Counted from the stretch's first letter, positions 8,898-18,958 are shown. The stretch is DNA of 64,000 nucleotides from Perkinsus olseni (GCA_013115135.1 JABANP010000183.1:29265-93264), one strand, 5' to 3'. The notes: generated by a model from the letters alone, not told the origin. Numbers and translations are program-made.

Positions 8898-11126
8898 ATG
8901 ACCCCGGCTATTCCCTGCAAAGAGCGATTCTGTTTTCTTTGTGCTCACCAGCACAACAGGAAGGGAGTTCCCGTTACCAGGCCGTCTGTGCTTGCTAAAG
9001 TGAAGCTGGTGTGGGGGGAGGAGGCTCTTGGGATGCTGGCGCTGGAAAACTCCCCTAGCCAGATCTGTTCGGCATGCGATATAGGCCTCGGAACCGACCC
9101 GAACAAGTACATAAAAGAGTGGGTTCGCGAAGGAGTGCGGACTCGTCAGTCACAGACTAGAGGCCCTAAAAACGGTACCAAGGGAGAGGTGCCAATGGAT
9201 TGGCGGTTTTTGGCTTTCTGCGGAGGAGAGAAGGGCAAGGATTGTTTCTTCTGCTCGAATATGGGTGCGAAGAACACAAATGCCAACAGGAGACGCGGTA
9301 AATCTGGTAGGCCTGCGAAAGTCGCTTCCAGTGAGAGTAAAGGCAAGGCGGAGGGCTCGCGGCTTGGGCAAGAGTTGGGGAGTAGCTCTAGTAGTAGCTC
9401 AACCTGCACACAGCCAGTGCTCCTACTTGTGAACAAGGACGTTCTTGGAGCTACCAGTGCTGCCGGGTCTGACGAAGTCATTGAGTTCTCACAGCTCAGT
9501 GCTTCAGTGAAACATGCTCTACTGGTTGAGACATCCCAGAAGGAGAATCTGGCAGGTCAGGTAAGCACTGGGTGTGCTTCCGCATACCGCAAGCAGCTGG
9601 GTCAGCCTAAGGGGAAGGAACTGACTATGCCAAAACTTCATGGCAAGCCAGTGACATACCAGCAGGTCTTCTCGAAGCAGTCGAAGCCTCGGCTGACAAT
9701 TGGCCTGGACTTTCTCAATCGTATTCAAACGACGGCGACTATATCTAATAGGGCGCTTGAGAGGATACGACAGCTTCTGCACAGCGAGCTCACCTCAGTA
9801 GCAACAGTACCGTCGAAGAACGACTTGCAAGAAGATCGCGCCACGATGAAGGCTGACTGGAGGACTATGGAAATTGAAGGGGGTATCGTAGCTATGAGCA
9901 AGTCCCCTGTAGATGCTCTGAAGGACAAATATGGCTCTGGCTGCATTATACGCCTATCTGGTGATAGCGGCGGAGGCTTCTTCAAGTTGCTTGCAGCCCC
10001 TGTCAATGCACATATTTCACACCACGGAAAATCTGATACCCATGCGCCATACCTTCTCTGCATAGGTGATGTTCCTGAAAAGCGGGAGCCCATGGCCAAG
10101 ATCTGCTCGGAGCTCCGAGCCGTTTTTGAGCACTACCGGATCATTCTGAGCGGTGATATAAAGTGGCTGCAAGTAATGCTTGGTCTCACCACTACTGGCT
10201 GCCCATACTGCGTGAGCTCCGGAAGATCTGAGTCCCATCGGATGGTCTACGAAGAAGCGGGACCTCTGAGAACTACTGCCAAGTCTAAGGAGCTGGCAGT
10301 GGCCAACAAGGGGCGGGTCAAAGCTCATATACAAGGCCAGAGGTTCGAGCCGCTGTATCAATTTGAAGGTTCGCCGTACTTGGCAGTTGCTTGCCCTGTC
10401 CTTCACTTAGGAATGAATCTCGTCAAAGCGTTACTAGGGAGATATGCAAAAACTCACGAGGCCCGCCAGAAGATTCAGAAGTTTCTTAGGGACAACTATG
10501 GAGTTGCACCGTCCTTGCCCACCTCGTCGTCAACCCTAGACCGTAAGTTTATACAGTCCCTATCCCTCACCGGGAAGGACTGTGCTACACTGGCAACTAG
10601 AATCGCTGGGCAATCCGGCGCAGAAGCTCTGTGGGAGTCGGCAGGTTACGATGCCGAAGCGGCGACTATCATCAGGCTCTGGGGCGAGGTCCGCCATCTG
10701 GTTTACTCGGAGCATAGCACCGACGGTGAAGAGGACGGAGGGAATTGGATTGATCAAGTAGAGGGGTATCTCAGGGACATGTCGAGAGCCGTGGCTGAGC
10801 TGGGCCTCCCAGTAACCCTGAGTCTGCATGTCACCTTGCATCACTTGCTCGATAGCCTGGAGGCTCTGGATCAAGCTGGCGTTGCTGCTTGGTCCGTGAC
10901 CGAAGAAAGTGTCGAATCCCTCCATGGCGTGATCAACCGAGAGTCCAGCGTGAGCATGGTGAAGTGCATGACGACCTCAGATGCCATCAAGCATCTTGGA
11001 GTTACATACAACTCAAAGCGGCAACTGGGAAAGCCGACCAAAGGGTCACAGGTCTCCCCCAGGCCTCGTCGATCATGCGCAAAGTATAGAGATGCCCTTT
11101 CTTCCAGTAGTAGTTCCTCATCGTAA
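8898..11126 (+). CDS. candidate transposase of the 2.7-kb element
   Basis: The single 742-aa protein of the element starts at ATG 8898, 150 bp inside the left repeat. The N-terminus has Cys/His pairs suited to zinc binding (C7, C12, C15, H18 and C57, C60; again C108, C116, C119). A basic, Ser-rich linker follows (130-170). The central part resembles an RNase H-like DDE core: first acidic residue D356 in LSGDSGGGFFKL, second D420 in LSGDIKW followed by CPYC at 435-438, a HLGMNL motif at 503-508, and a possible third acidic residue E673 in EESVESLH. Similar GD...GD...E layouts occur in uncharacterised transposon-like proteins of cnidarians and nematodes, from memory. The tail is basic, ending in a run of Ser. 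Cut-and-paste activity is inferred. Confidence 0.75.
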   Translation: MTPAIPCKERFCFLCAHQHNRKGVPVTRPSVLAKVKLVWGEEALGMLALENSPSQICSACDIGLGTDPNKYIKEWVREGVRTRQSQTRGPKNGTKGEVPMDWRFLAFCGGEKGKDCFFCSNMGAKNTNANRRRGKSGRPAKVASSESKGKAEGSRLGQELGSSSSSSSTCTQPVLLLVNKDVLGATSAAGSDEVIEFSQLSASVKHALLVETSQKENLAGQVSTGCASAYRKQLGQPKGKELTMPKLHGKPVTYQQVFSKQSKPRLTIGLDFLNRIQTTATISNRALERIRQLLHSELTSVATVPSKNDLQEDRATMKADWRTMEIEGGIVAMSKSPVDALKDKYGSGCIIRLSGDSGGGFFKLLAAPVNAHISHHGKSDTHAPYLLCIGDVPEKREPMAKICSELRAVFEHYRIILSGDIKWLQVMLGLTTTGCPYCVSSGRSESHRMVYEEAGPLRTTAKSKELAVANKGRVKAHIQGQRFEPLYQFEGSPYLAVACPVLHLGMNLVKALLGRYAKTHEARQKIQKFLRDNYGVAPSLPTSSSTLDRKFIQSLSLTGKDCATLATRIAGQSGAEALWESAGYDAEAATIIRLWGEVRHLVYSEHSTDGEEDGGNWIDQVEGYLRDMSRAVAELGLPVTLSLHVTLHHLLDSLEALDQAGVAAWSVTEESVESLHGVINRESSVSMVKCMTTSDAIKHLGVTYNSKRQLGKPTKGSQVSPRPRRSCAKYRDALSSSSSSSS

Positions 11127-11197
11127 TTATTTCCATCATAATTGACGTTTTTGAAGTTCAACTGGTTGCGTTATGTTGACTGGAAGTATCGAGTGAG

Positions 11198-11324
11198 ACC
11201 CTCCCGCACGTAACTCGGCAACCAGGGCGGATACAGAGCTAAGAGATGTCACATTTTAATCCCCATCGTGAGTTGAACAAACGAGTTTTTTTTCAAGATA
11301 TACCGCCACACTCACCCCACCGTG
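11198..11324 (-). repeat. right terminal inverted repeat
   Basis: Perfect inverse of 8621-8747; the flanking CGCCCG at 11325-11330 repeats 8615-8620. Confidence 0.97.
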
Positions 11325-11330
11325 CGCCCG

Positions 11331-12322
11331 CAAGCGAATCAAATTACGCTCCTTCAAGTTGCCACCATTTTCTTGCACGCTCCAACTCACCGAAGCTCCT
11401 CGAGCAAACCCTTCCCCACTCGCCACCATAACGACAATCCAGTTCACAGCTCCGATCACAGTCCTCAAATCGGTGGTCACTATAGTCAACCTAAGATACG
11501 CCTTACACGAGCCACGTGCTCCACCGACCTCTCCACAGCAGCTCGCAACTGAATTCTGCAATTTTATGAAGCACAGCTGGCGTTCCCGCTCATACCAGAA
11601 CTTGAACTCATACGAGTCCGTCTGAGAGCTCCACTATTGCGCGTCTTTACCAGCTTCGTCTATTACCATTTCCGTCCAAGCCGCCAGGCACTGGGCGCTC
11701 ACGCCCTCAACACTTCTCTCACTAAGGAGAATTACCGTGCAGAGAAGGGAAAGTCGAAAGCCGCTTCGTCGCAGTCGGTCAGTGATCATCAAAAAAAAGG
11801 CGGAGCGATGCAGGAAAATTTACGCTAATTTACAACAAAATTACTTTTTCGCTGCTCGGAAACTGGATAAACCAAAATACATGCTGTGGTTACGTGAATA
11901 CAACTTTCTGCTGCCGACCTAGTTTGTTGAAAACCTGAGACGAACAGCTCGATAAAATTAAAATGACTTGAAATCAATGGTAGCAAGCTGTTTATTTTAA
12001 CCTTCCCGTCATTAGCACCCATGGTAAAATCTCGTGTGAAAAAAATCCGACCCCCAAAAGAAAATTTTTCCCGACGAAAAAATTTTTTCAACAATTTTAC
12101 GGCGCATGCTAATTTCTGCTCGCGCGTGAAACTAACATGATCGCAAAAAATGGTGTGACGACAACTCATCAATAATCTATCAGTTATCTCTAAAAATTCC
12201 CAATGAAACTTTTCCAGCCTATCCCAGATCCAACTAAAGCCGACCTCGATAGCCGCCTGATGAGCCTTCTGACGTTCCTCCATGACCTGCTCGAGCAGCT
12301 CGTAGTGTCCTGAGCGGAACTA
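11331..12322 (-). CDS. exon candidates of an unidentified minus-strand gene
   Basis: Several pieces look like exons. One begins after a TTCCGCTCAG acceptor near 12312 and encodes the helical segment YELLEQVMEERQKAHQAAIE, continuing to WIWDRLEK near 12205. Others lie near 11740-11680 (ERSVEGVSAQCLAAW, followed by GTAATA) and near 11548-11500 (LRAAVERSVEHVA, followed by GTGTAAGG). Their order and joining are not settled. The first has a faint resemblance to a helix of the COG6 vesicle-tethering subunit, too weak to name it. The transposon's right edge sits directly downstream, so this gene may be interrupted. Confidence 0.25.
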
Positions 12323-13256
12323 TCAGCACGCATGCGCATATCTTAGTTTACCTTTAGTTCGGCGCCCGTAAGCTGGCGGCGGGGGCGGTATCAGATTCGA
12401 CAACGCCAGAATATGTCTGAAAAAATCAGAAAATTACGAAAAAAGATTTAGAGAAATATTTCCGAAAATTACATTTACTCCAATTTATTCAATACTTTTC
12501 AGAAATTATCGAAAATTTTCATTTTATTTTATTTTATTTTATTTCTTGAAAATTTCCGATTTTTTCCAGCAGCAGCCACCGGAACACTCACTCCACTCGA
12601 GGGCTCATGGACGCCCCAACGCCCAGCCAAAATTTCGAGCGGGAAAATCTCAGCCGGATTTCCTTCACGCCAGATTTGACCTTGGGAGCGAAACTGCCGA
12701 GCACCTGAGGGAATGACAACTCCGATTATTGTACGCGATGAGAGCTGTAACTGAAGATATCTTGTACAGAGCGAGGGTCGACCTAAGATACTCCGGAGCG
12801 CACGCGAACGAATCTCAAAAATAATAGCGATCCTCCCGGTTCTTATTAACCCGGGCGAAAAAGTTTCCGAGAACTGATCTGCATCATTCAAGCTGTGGAA
12901 CGAGCCCGGGCTCACTCCATCAGAAATTCATCGAGCTTCCAAATATTGTGGGCAAATGAACAGATGCGGACGGCATCAGCAGGAAAGCGCTCCCTGGATA
13001 AAAATCCTTTCAGAAGAGTTATTCGAGTTGAATTGAAGGCTGTTGAACACTTGGGATGTGTAGCGATCGCAAAGGAGTAGAACCCGCTGAGGAGGGAAGA
13101 CTGAAGAACGGCCGGGAATTCCAGTGGGAAGATGACCCTCAAGAATACACTGGAACGCCTGCGAAAAATTTCACTCTTGAGTCGGCGACTCCCTCCCCTC
13201 CGGTCAGCTACAAACGCCCAAAAATTACGTAAAAAATGCTAGAATACTGGCAGTAT
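12323..13256. other. no firm gene; AT-rich repeats
   Basis: A (ATTTT)n tract sits at 12521-12543 and a CGACCTAAGATACTCC motif at about 12779. Short frames on both strands (for example 12912-13142 minus, 12895-13080 plus) overlap and neither has an ATG or clear splice sites, so they are left unassigned. Confidence 0.4.
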
Positions 13257-13499
13257 TCACTGAGTCTCCTGAACGTCTAAAGCTTTTCCAAGGATTGAAT
13301 CACGAGTGGAAAACCACTCTGAAAGCGCTGTAAGCCGGTATATACCGCGATCAGAAGAAACCTCACACGTCCCGCCCAGCCAGCCGATTGCAGTACTTCC
13401 ATATGCTTGCCGTTGCGAGGGTCTTTCTGATTGCAAGCAACCATTCGGTAGAATCTCCTGCCTTTCTTTCCCATCAGCTGCAGACGCAGCCGGGGAGCC
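13257..13499 (-). CDS. mitochondrial ribosomal protein bS16-like, frame break
   Basis: The reading begins after a TATCTTCAG acceptor at 13500 and gives LRLQLMGKKGRRFYRMVA, then NQKDPRNGKHMEVL. This matches the start of bacterial/organellar S16 (IRLxRxGxKxRPFYxIVVADxRxPRDGRxIExLG). An ATG lies at 13474. The second half of the family, with its WxxxGA helix, appears in the -1 frame as YRLTALSEWFSTRDSILGKAL, ending at 13257. So the two halves are out of frame near 13388-13393. A sequencing error, a tiny intron or a pseudogene could explain this. S16 sits in the small mitochondrial ribosomal subunit. The family is about 80-130 aa; both halves together fit. Confidence 0.6.
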   Translation of the reverse strand, partial: GSPAASAADGKERQEILPNGCLQSERPSQRQAYGSTAIGWLGGTCEVSSDRGIYRLTALSEWFSTRDSILGKALDVQETQ

Positions 13500-14059
13500 C
13501 TGAAGATACCAATCGGTCACAGGGGACGTATCCAAGGTCGTACCCTGTTTTTTTCGAAAAGTAGGGCAGGAACATCGACCGAACCAGGTTGGGTGATGAC
13601 GCGGAGAACATTTACTTTGAGAAGATCCTGCCAGAATGTGAGTGTGCTCTTCCCTCACACTCAGCGCTGGGAGAAAGAAAATCATCAAAAAACTTTCCAC
13701 CAGCCTTCAATCGCGATGAACGCAAATTTTTGGTGCCGAGGACGCCCTAACTCCCGTCGTGAAGCAGACGCAGATTCAAAGAACACTACCGCTTGACCGA
13801 TGCCGAATCCCATGAAGGACTCGGCATTGAAGGTGTTGAAGTACCTATTGAAGTACCTATTGTACCTATATCCTATTGAAGTACCATTCCCAATAAGTGT
13901 CATTCAAAATACCATTCCACACCGCCAAGTAGGAGCCCCACATAAGTTTGCGCTGAGAGAAGGAAAACCGGTGGCAAACTCCGCCCGGAGGCCAGGGAAA
14001 TGTGACTGAGAAAATGCAAACCGCGTGATGGAGATCCTGTTCCATCACTGATCGGACCA
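13500..14059. other. no gene seen; short tandem repeat
   Basis: Contains a degenerate tandem of TATTGAAGTACC at about 13838-13885. Any upstream exons of the bS16-like gene would lie here but none can be fixed. Confidence 0.4.
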
Positions 14060-15711
14060 TCAAAGATGACTACCACTGCTGAGAGCGCCAAACCAACGCA
14101 ACATCGTACCACGGGAAATATTATAAATCTTAATTTTGCGGCAAAAAGTGCTGGTCACTTGTACCTGGAAAAACAGAAATGATCTCATGCCATTCGCCAA
14201 GCATTCGTCGTACTTTCCCAGAAGTTGCTGAACACGATCGTCGAACTGTTTACACCGGGCGGGCATGCCGAGCTCGTAGAAAGGGTTCTTCATCACGTAG
14301 TCACAGAAGTATATAAATCTGCGAAAGGTGTGGTATGAAAAATCGACTGTAATTAATTACATTTGGGCGAGCAGCTCCTGGGCGACACTTTCGGGGAAGG
14401 CCGGGGCGCAGACGGCGAAGCCTTTAGTACCTGAGAGAAAATACAAAAAATAAAACTTAATAAAAATAGATAGATTTATCGAAATAGAAAAGAGGTCGTG
14501 CCGCGAATCGATCAGCCGGAGAGAAGATACTTCTACCGAAGACACCCATCGCTGAGCTCGATTCGAGCAACACGGTCTCGTGCAAATACACAGCCATTGA
14601 AGCAGTGAAGTACAACGGGAAATCCACCTTTCATCGAAACTTCCCAAAAAATAATTATCAGTTATTATGTATTAATCTCAATTGTACCAAATGCTCAATA
14701 TACTATATTATGATTTATTAAAATTATTATCAAAATCGAATATTTCCCTTCACTGTAATCGACGCTCCGAGTAGAAGCGTTGAATGTTTTTTGAAGTAAA
14801 CCAGTTAGCGGAGCGAAGGAGCCTACCCGAGATAACGGTCATGCAGTGGACACTATAGGAGTCGCCGCGAATGGTCTTGATGCCCCTCGGGTTGAGGTAC
14901 TCCAGTTTCGAGCCACCGCCGCCTGCTGAGCCGTGGCCGGATGCTGGGAGGGTCTGAGAGAAAGACTGTGAAGCTCAGAATCGATTCTGGAACCGCATGT
15001 AACGTGGGTGTGAATTGATAGTCCAACGCTCACGGTTCCGGCTTAGACTCTTGCCGATGTGCTCAGTTGGGGACGCTCTGTAGCGTTCGTATACAATGCA
15101 ATTCGTTGGATCGTCAAGAAGCTTCCCGCAGGGGTACATTCAACAGAGAGGCCTTTTCTCCTGGCAGGATGCGAGGTAACGTGCGAAAATCAATTCAAGA
15201 ATCGACTCTTGAGTTACAGAATTACTCACTAGCGCTACTCGAACCCGCGGCAACGCGCATGGAATGGTGATTGAGCCACGGGGATACTGCGAGGCAATCA
15301 ACAGTTCGTTACTCCTAACCCCCCGTTCAGTGAGACTTGAAATCCATTCTGAAACTGATTTTCACACGAGAATTGCGGTACCACAGTCGTCTATTGAACG
15401 ACACGCAGGGGTTCTACGGCGTCACGTGACGACTGGAAAAGACACTAAGCTAACTGCAATAACGTTAGGCAATTGTAATTCGACAACGGGAAGGTTCTCA
15501 CCGGAGACAGGCTGGCTGCGATAGCGGACAAGGTGTGGAAGGTGCTACTCCAGCGTATCTTGTCATTGGCAGAGGGCCGCTGCTCGGCCGTGAGTGACTC
15601 GTAGTCGTAGAGAAGGGAGCCGTCACGAGAGACATGTAGAAGGCGAAGACAGACCGGGGGTTGATGGTACTGATGGTGGAGATGGAGAGGGAGGGCAGCA
15701 TGCCGGGCCAT
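14060..15711 (-). CDS. TRAPP complex subunit 4 (TRAPPC4/Trs23)
   Basis: Four exons with matching phases give about 221 aa: 15711-15502, 14953-14827, 14430-14361, 14318-14060. TRAPPC4 is a longin-fold core subunit of the TRAPP tethering complexes that activate Rab1/Ypt1 in ER-Golgi traffic. Exon 1 has LLHVSRDGSLLYDYES and the helix STFHTLSAIAASLSP, equivalent to the family's MFHSLFAIGSQLSP. Exon 2 has LEYLNPRGIKTIRGDSYSVH and CMTVISG. Exons 3-4 have GTKGFAVCAP and YVMKNPFYELGMPARCKQFD, closely matching the diagnostic KNPFYSLEMPIRCELFD of animal TRAPPC4. The PDZ-like insertion of the animal protein is missing, as in some other eukaryotes. Another in-frame ATG exists at 15768. The last about 40 residues after GKYDECLANGM may be intron or an extended tail. 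Confidence 0.85.
15005..15150 (+). repeat. dispersed repeat, inverted copy at 58365-58490
   Basis: The stretch with GTCCAACGC, GATGTGCTCAGTTGGGGAC and GATCGTCAAGAAGCTTCCC recurs as its reverse complement near 58370-58490. Within TRAPPC4 it lies in intron 1. Confidence 0.8.
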
Positions 15712-15997
15712 GTTGATGATAGGGAGGAAGAGGAAACCATGGATAAAACTTGAGCTACTTCGTATCATGCATGGATCGACCTAAGATACTCCAGAATCAT
15801 ATTGTCACTGGAGCTTGGTTGTGTCGAGAAATACTGAATCAGCGTAGCTCTCTTGATCTCGAGCTATTCTGTATCATGCTAGGATCAACCTTGGATATCC
15901 GATCCGAATATTTGCATCATTCGCGCATCAACTTAAGATACCCCGTCTAACTCGAGCACAACCCCTTCAATTTGAAATGAAATTAAACATAATCAGA

Positions 15998-16115
15998 GCT
16001 TCACCCTCTACCCAATGCGAAGACTCCCTGAGCCATTCTGTATCTTGCACGGATCAACCTAAGATACCTCATCTAGTGCTTCACCCTCTACCCAATGCGA
16101 AGACTCCTTGAGCCA
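15998..16115. repeat. 80-bp-spaced direct repeat at the MgtE-like gene end
   Basis: The 37-bp sequence starting GAGCTTCACCCTCTACCC at 15997 is repeated 80 bp later (16077-16114) with one change. The second copy contains the stop codon and last codons of the MgtE-like gene, so the first is a duplicated gene tail. A GGATCAACCTAAGATACC motif lies between them. Confidence 0.85.
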
Positions 16116-16827
16116 TGTAGACCATCACAACCGAGCCCACAACGTCCTGGAAGCAAGTCTCGCCCGGTCCAGCGCACGCCGAAGGATCGAGCCGCAAGAA
16201 AAAATAAAGAACGGGTGGGGTGATCAGCCCCGAAAAAGATCCAATCGTTGTAGATACGATAAAGACTAAAGCCAGGACGCCTCCCAGAGTCGCATCGACT
16301 TCGCCGTGGAAGAGAATGGGGGAGATGACGAAGCCGGTGATGACGAAGAAGAGCACGCCCAGTTCAACCGAGAGCACACAACCAAGGAGGAACTCCTTGA
16401 AAGCGTGGCCCATCCATCTGTCTTTAGTAATGATTCCAATTGAGATGGCTCGTGACATGTTGCTGCTGTTTTGCAGGGCGAAATTACCGGCGACCGCGGC
16501 GACGAGGGAGTTGAGGGCGATGAAGAGGTTGGACTTGTCCTCACCGATGTAGGGCTCGAGAAGGGCGTAGCCGTTTGAGTAGACCAGAGCCGGGATGAGC
16601 TCGAGGAAAAGGGTGATCAGCAAAGCTGGTAATTTCGTGGCGCAGCGACGTAAAGTACTGGCCGAATGGTACTTGACCGCGGAGTCGGGAGTATCTTTTA
16701 TTCTGCGATGTGCAGGAGTGTGACCTTCAACCTCGGAGTCGGTGGTTGATTCAGACGCTGCTCGAGAGGAAGACACTTCGGAAGATGCCACTTCTTCAGC
16801 AACGTCGTTTGTCGCAGGCAACTGCAT
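16081..16827 (-). CDS. MgtE/SLC41-type divalent cation transporter
   Basis: This 248-aa intronless protein starts at ATG 16827; the frame is open further upstream but without another ATG. Residues 1-60 are acidic, Ser-rich and probably cytoplasmic. From about residue 66 there are five hydrophobic segments. Two motifs identify the MgtE/SLC41 integral domain: GNFALQNSSNMSRAISIG at 114-131 (family GGNxGxQxxxxxxRxLxxG) and DPSACAGPGETCFQDVVG at 214-231 (family DPxxxxGPxxTTxxDxxG). Members carry Mg2+ or related cations across membranes. It contains one domain, whereas animal SLC41 proteins have two, so it would have to act as a dimer like bacterial MgtE. The CBS regulatory domains of bacterial MgtE are absent. 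Confidence 0.85.
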   Translation of the reverse strand: MQLPATNDVAEEVASSEVSSSRAASESTTDSEVEGHTPAHRRIKDTPDSAVKYHSASTLRRCATKLPALLITLFLELIPALVYSNGYALLEPYIGEDKSNLFIALNSLVAAVAGNFALQNSSNMSRAISIGIITKDRWMGHAFKEFLLGCVLSVELGVLFFVITGFVISPILFHGEVDATLGGVLALVFIVSTTIGSFSGLITPPVLYFFLRLDPSACAGPGETCFQDVVGSVVMVYMAQGVFALGRG

Positions 16828-16867
16828 TACAGAAGTGCCATGTGCTGACCAACGCCTCGAACAACGC

Positions 16868-18810
16868 ACTGAAGATGTCGCGCGCCACGAAATTACTGTT
16901 CACGCGTGCCGTTTGATGTGCAATGCACGCCTCACATTCTGGGCCCCCATTGGTCCCAGTGCCTGATCGTGGCATGAGGGTCGCTGACCAGCAAACAGAT
17001 GGTCAGATCGAAACTGGGGCCGGGCTTGCCATCACTCATACATCCACTCCACGAGTGTGATGACCGAGGATGGCTCGACGGCATGCGTCCCCTCTTATCG
17101 CCCTCATCTTGTTCGTCTACCTAGTGTCAACCAAACATTAACCTTATTGTTTCTTATACTTATTACAGTATACTAGCAGAGTCGATAACTGATGTGCTCG
17201 CGTCGCATACGATGAGCCTCATCGGCCGTCGCACTCCTCACTGGGTTTAGCTATGGGCTGCGAAGGAGGTGCTCCGCGTATCACGCTGCTTGCGGAGGTT
17301 ATCGCTACGGTATCTCTCCCTCCCCCGCCGATCGTTGTTTGCGCTCTCAATCCGTCTCACTTGGTCGGCGACCAATGGTGGCAGAGGATTGCTGCTGTCG
17401 GGCCTACTCGGGATCGCTCAGCGTCGGCTATTGTATGTTTAAGGGCGATAGGCCTATATACCTGTAATGCCTGGCAACAGACCCACACACACACACATTC
17501 CACAGAGACTGTCTTCTATTCTTCTTTTGCAGTACCACTTCCGCCACGCTGGAAATAGCCAGCCATGCTGGCTATCGCATTACACTCAGTATAGCGTACA
17601 CGCACAATGTGCGTTGTTGGGTTGCTGTACGATTGACGACGACATCGTTGACGTGGGGCAAAATCGTTGTCCTGCTCTCAAAGTTTCTGTCCCAAAAATG
17701 CCGGGGTTTTAACGCCCTAGAGAATTTTGGCGTCGAGAGCTTCCTCGGTGAATCGCCACGATTAAATAGGATTGACGAATATTTTCATGAGACGCGTATC
17801 GAACTACGTTCGAATTTTCTTCAAGCACTCAACCACTCGCGAGTCGCGAGAGAATGCCTTCCGAGATTGGATGAGAAGCTATGGGACACCCTTCAATGAA
17901 GGGCCTTCATCATGCTTGTAACATCTTGTTAGCTCGAGGCGGCGTCATATGGTCAGGCCGTTGTAGAAGGAGCACTGCTCCTGAGGCAGGCTTCCTGCCG
18001 CCGTCATCGGCAGAAAGTTTCTGGCAGTCATCGAGGACCTCAGTCGTGAAGAGAGTCTTGATGGCCGTTACTGAGGGGGGGGGAGGCTTGAACTGGAAGG
18101 AAACTGACTGTGAGTCCGAGGGGTTCTGATTTGCAAGCCGAATCTGTAGTTCGGAACCTTGTGTTGTTTGCACCCGAACTCCCTCCGTCATGGGTACCGT
18201 AATTTGTGATACTCTTGTGTAGTTCTCTGAGCTAGGCTGTGTATTTGTCCCTCCTCGCTAGACCACGTCATTTTAATGTTGTTGCGATATTGTGGTGCAT
18301 ATTTGAGCATCTGATCAGTATCTCTTCCTATATCCCTGTTACTGGCTGAAGCATGGTTCTGTTAAGTCAAGAGGGAAATAACAACAATCTCGAATAATGC
18401 ATCGGCCCGGCTCATCTCGCAGAATGAGGATAATCCGAAATTCGGATGTTGGTGCGACCAACTGGGTCATTTCGACAGTCCTCGGTTTCATTCATATACA
18501 TTTCGGCAGGATTGGTCGTCCTGTGATTGACAGTCATTGACTGCCAGTAGCAAAAACTAATCATGGTCAAACTATGTCCACTTGTCCCCTAGCGCTGGTG
18601 GTATTCGTTCCCACTGTATTCGTAAAACATCAGGCTTCTATCAGCATCACTAATGCCGGGTTCTACTGATAACATTAACCCTGATGGTTAGTTTCTCCTG
18701 ACAGACTGTGAACTGTCAATAACGTAGTCAGGCTGCACGGCAGCCGCTGCCGCAGCAGTTGCGGCGCAGCCTAGAGAGGCTGCGGGATATACACTGATTC
18801 AGTGTCACTG
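16868..18810. other. repeat-derived spacer
   Basis: The first 60 bases (GTCGCGCGCCACGAAATTAC and following) recur at about 31160 and 51303. The part at 17515-17740 is an old, diverged copy of 31310-31510. Short frames occur but none is supported. A (CA)n run lies at 17483-17498. Confidence 0.5.
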
Positions 18811-18814
18811 AAGG

Positions 18815-18834
18815 CATGAAATTCATGTCATGAA
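18815..18834. repeat. 6-1-6-1-6 triplet palindrome
   Basis: CATGAA-A-TTCATG-T-CATGAA: 6-mer, one base, its reverse complement, one base, 6-mer again. No empty paralog is available. Confidence 0.95.
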
Positions 18835-18938
18835 TCACACGCCGATGAGAGTGTGGGTCGCAGTCGTATATGTATACCCGATATACAGTATATCATACCG
18901 TGATAGACGATAGACGATCGGTGATACTGATAGACGTG

Positions 18939-18958
18939 ATAGGCGGCCTATCATAGGC
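18939..18958. repeat. 6-1-6-1-6 triplet palindrome
   Basis: ATAGGC-G-GCCTAT-C-ATAGGC, same architecture. Confidence 0.95.

Larger units (their letters stand above)
8621..11324 (+). mobile_element. complete 2.7-kb TIR DNA transposon
   Basis: The element has perfect 127-bp terminal inverted repeats (8621-8747 and 11198-11324) that begin 5'-CACGGTGGGG. It is flanked by a perfect 6-bp direct repeat, CGCCCG, at 8615-8620 and 11325-11330, taken as the target-site duplication. One intronless gene of 742 codons fills the space between the repeats. Identical repeats and an open reading frame mean a recent, possibly active insertion. End sequence and 6-bp duplication do not match hAT (8 bp), Mutator (8-11 bp), piggyBac or Harbinger; IS3EU and Dada elements have duplications near this size but different ends as far as is known. 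It appears to have landed beside or inside a minus-strand gene whose exon candidates lie at 11.3-12.3 kb. Confidence 0.92.

Noticed and set aside
9146..10925. Several minus-strand frames inside the transposon gene
   Set aside because: Shadows of the 742-codon gene with no motif of their own.
8619..11326. Transposon ends set two bases further out (129-bp repeats)
   Set aside because: The inverted repeat can be extended by CG on each side, but then only a 2-bp flank repeat remains; ends at 8621 and 11324 give the perfect 6-bp CGCCCG duplication that shares those bases.
12205..12322. Exon similar to COG6
   Set aside because: Only one helix matches loosely; not enough to name the gene.
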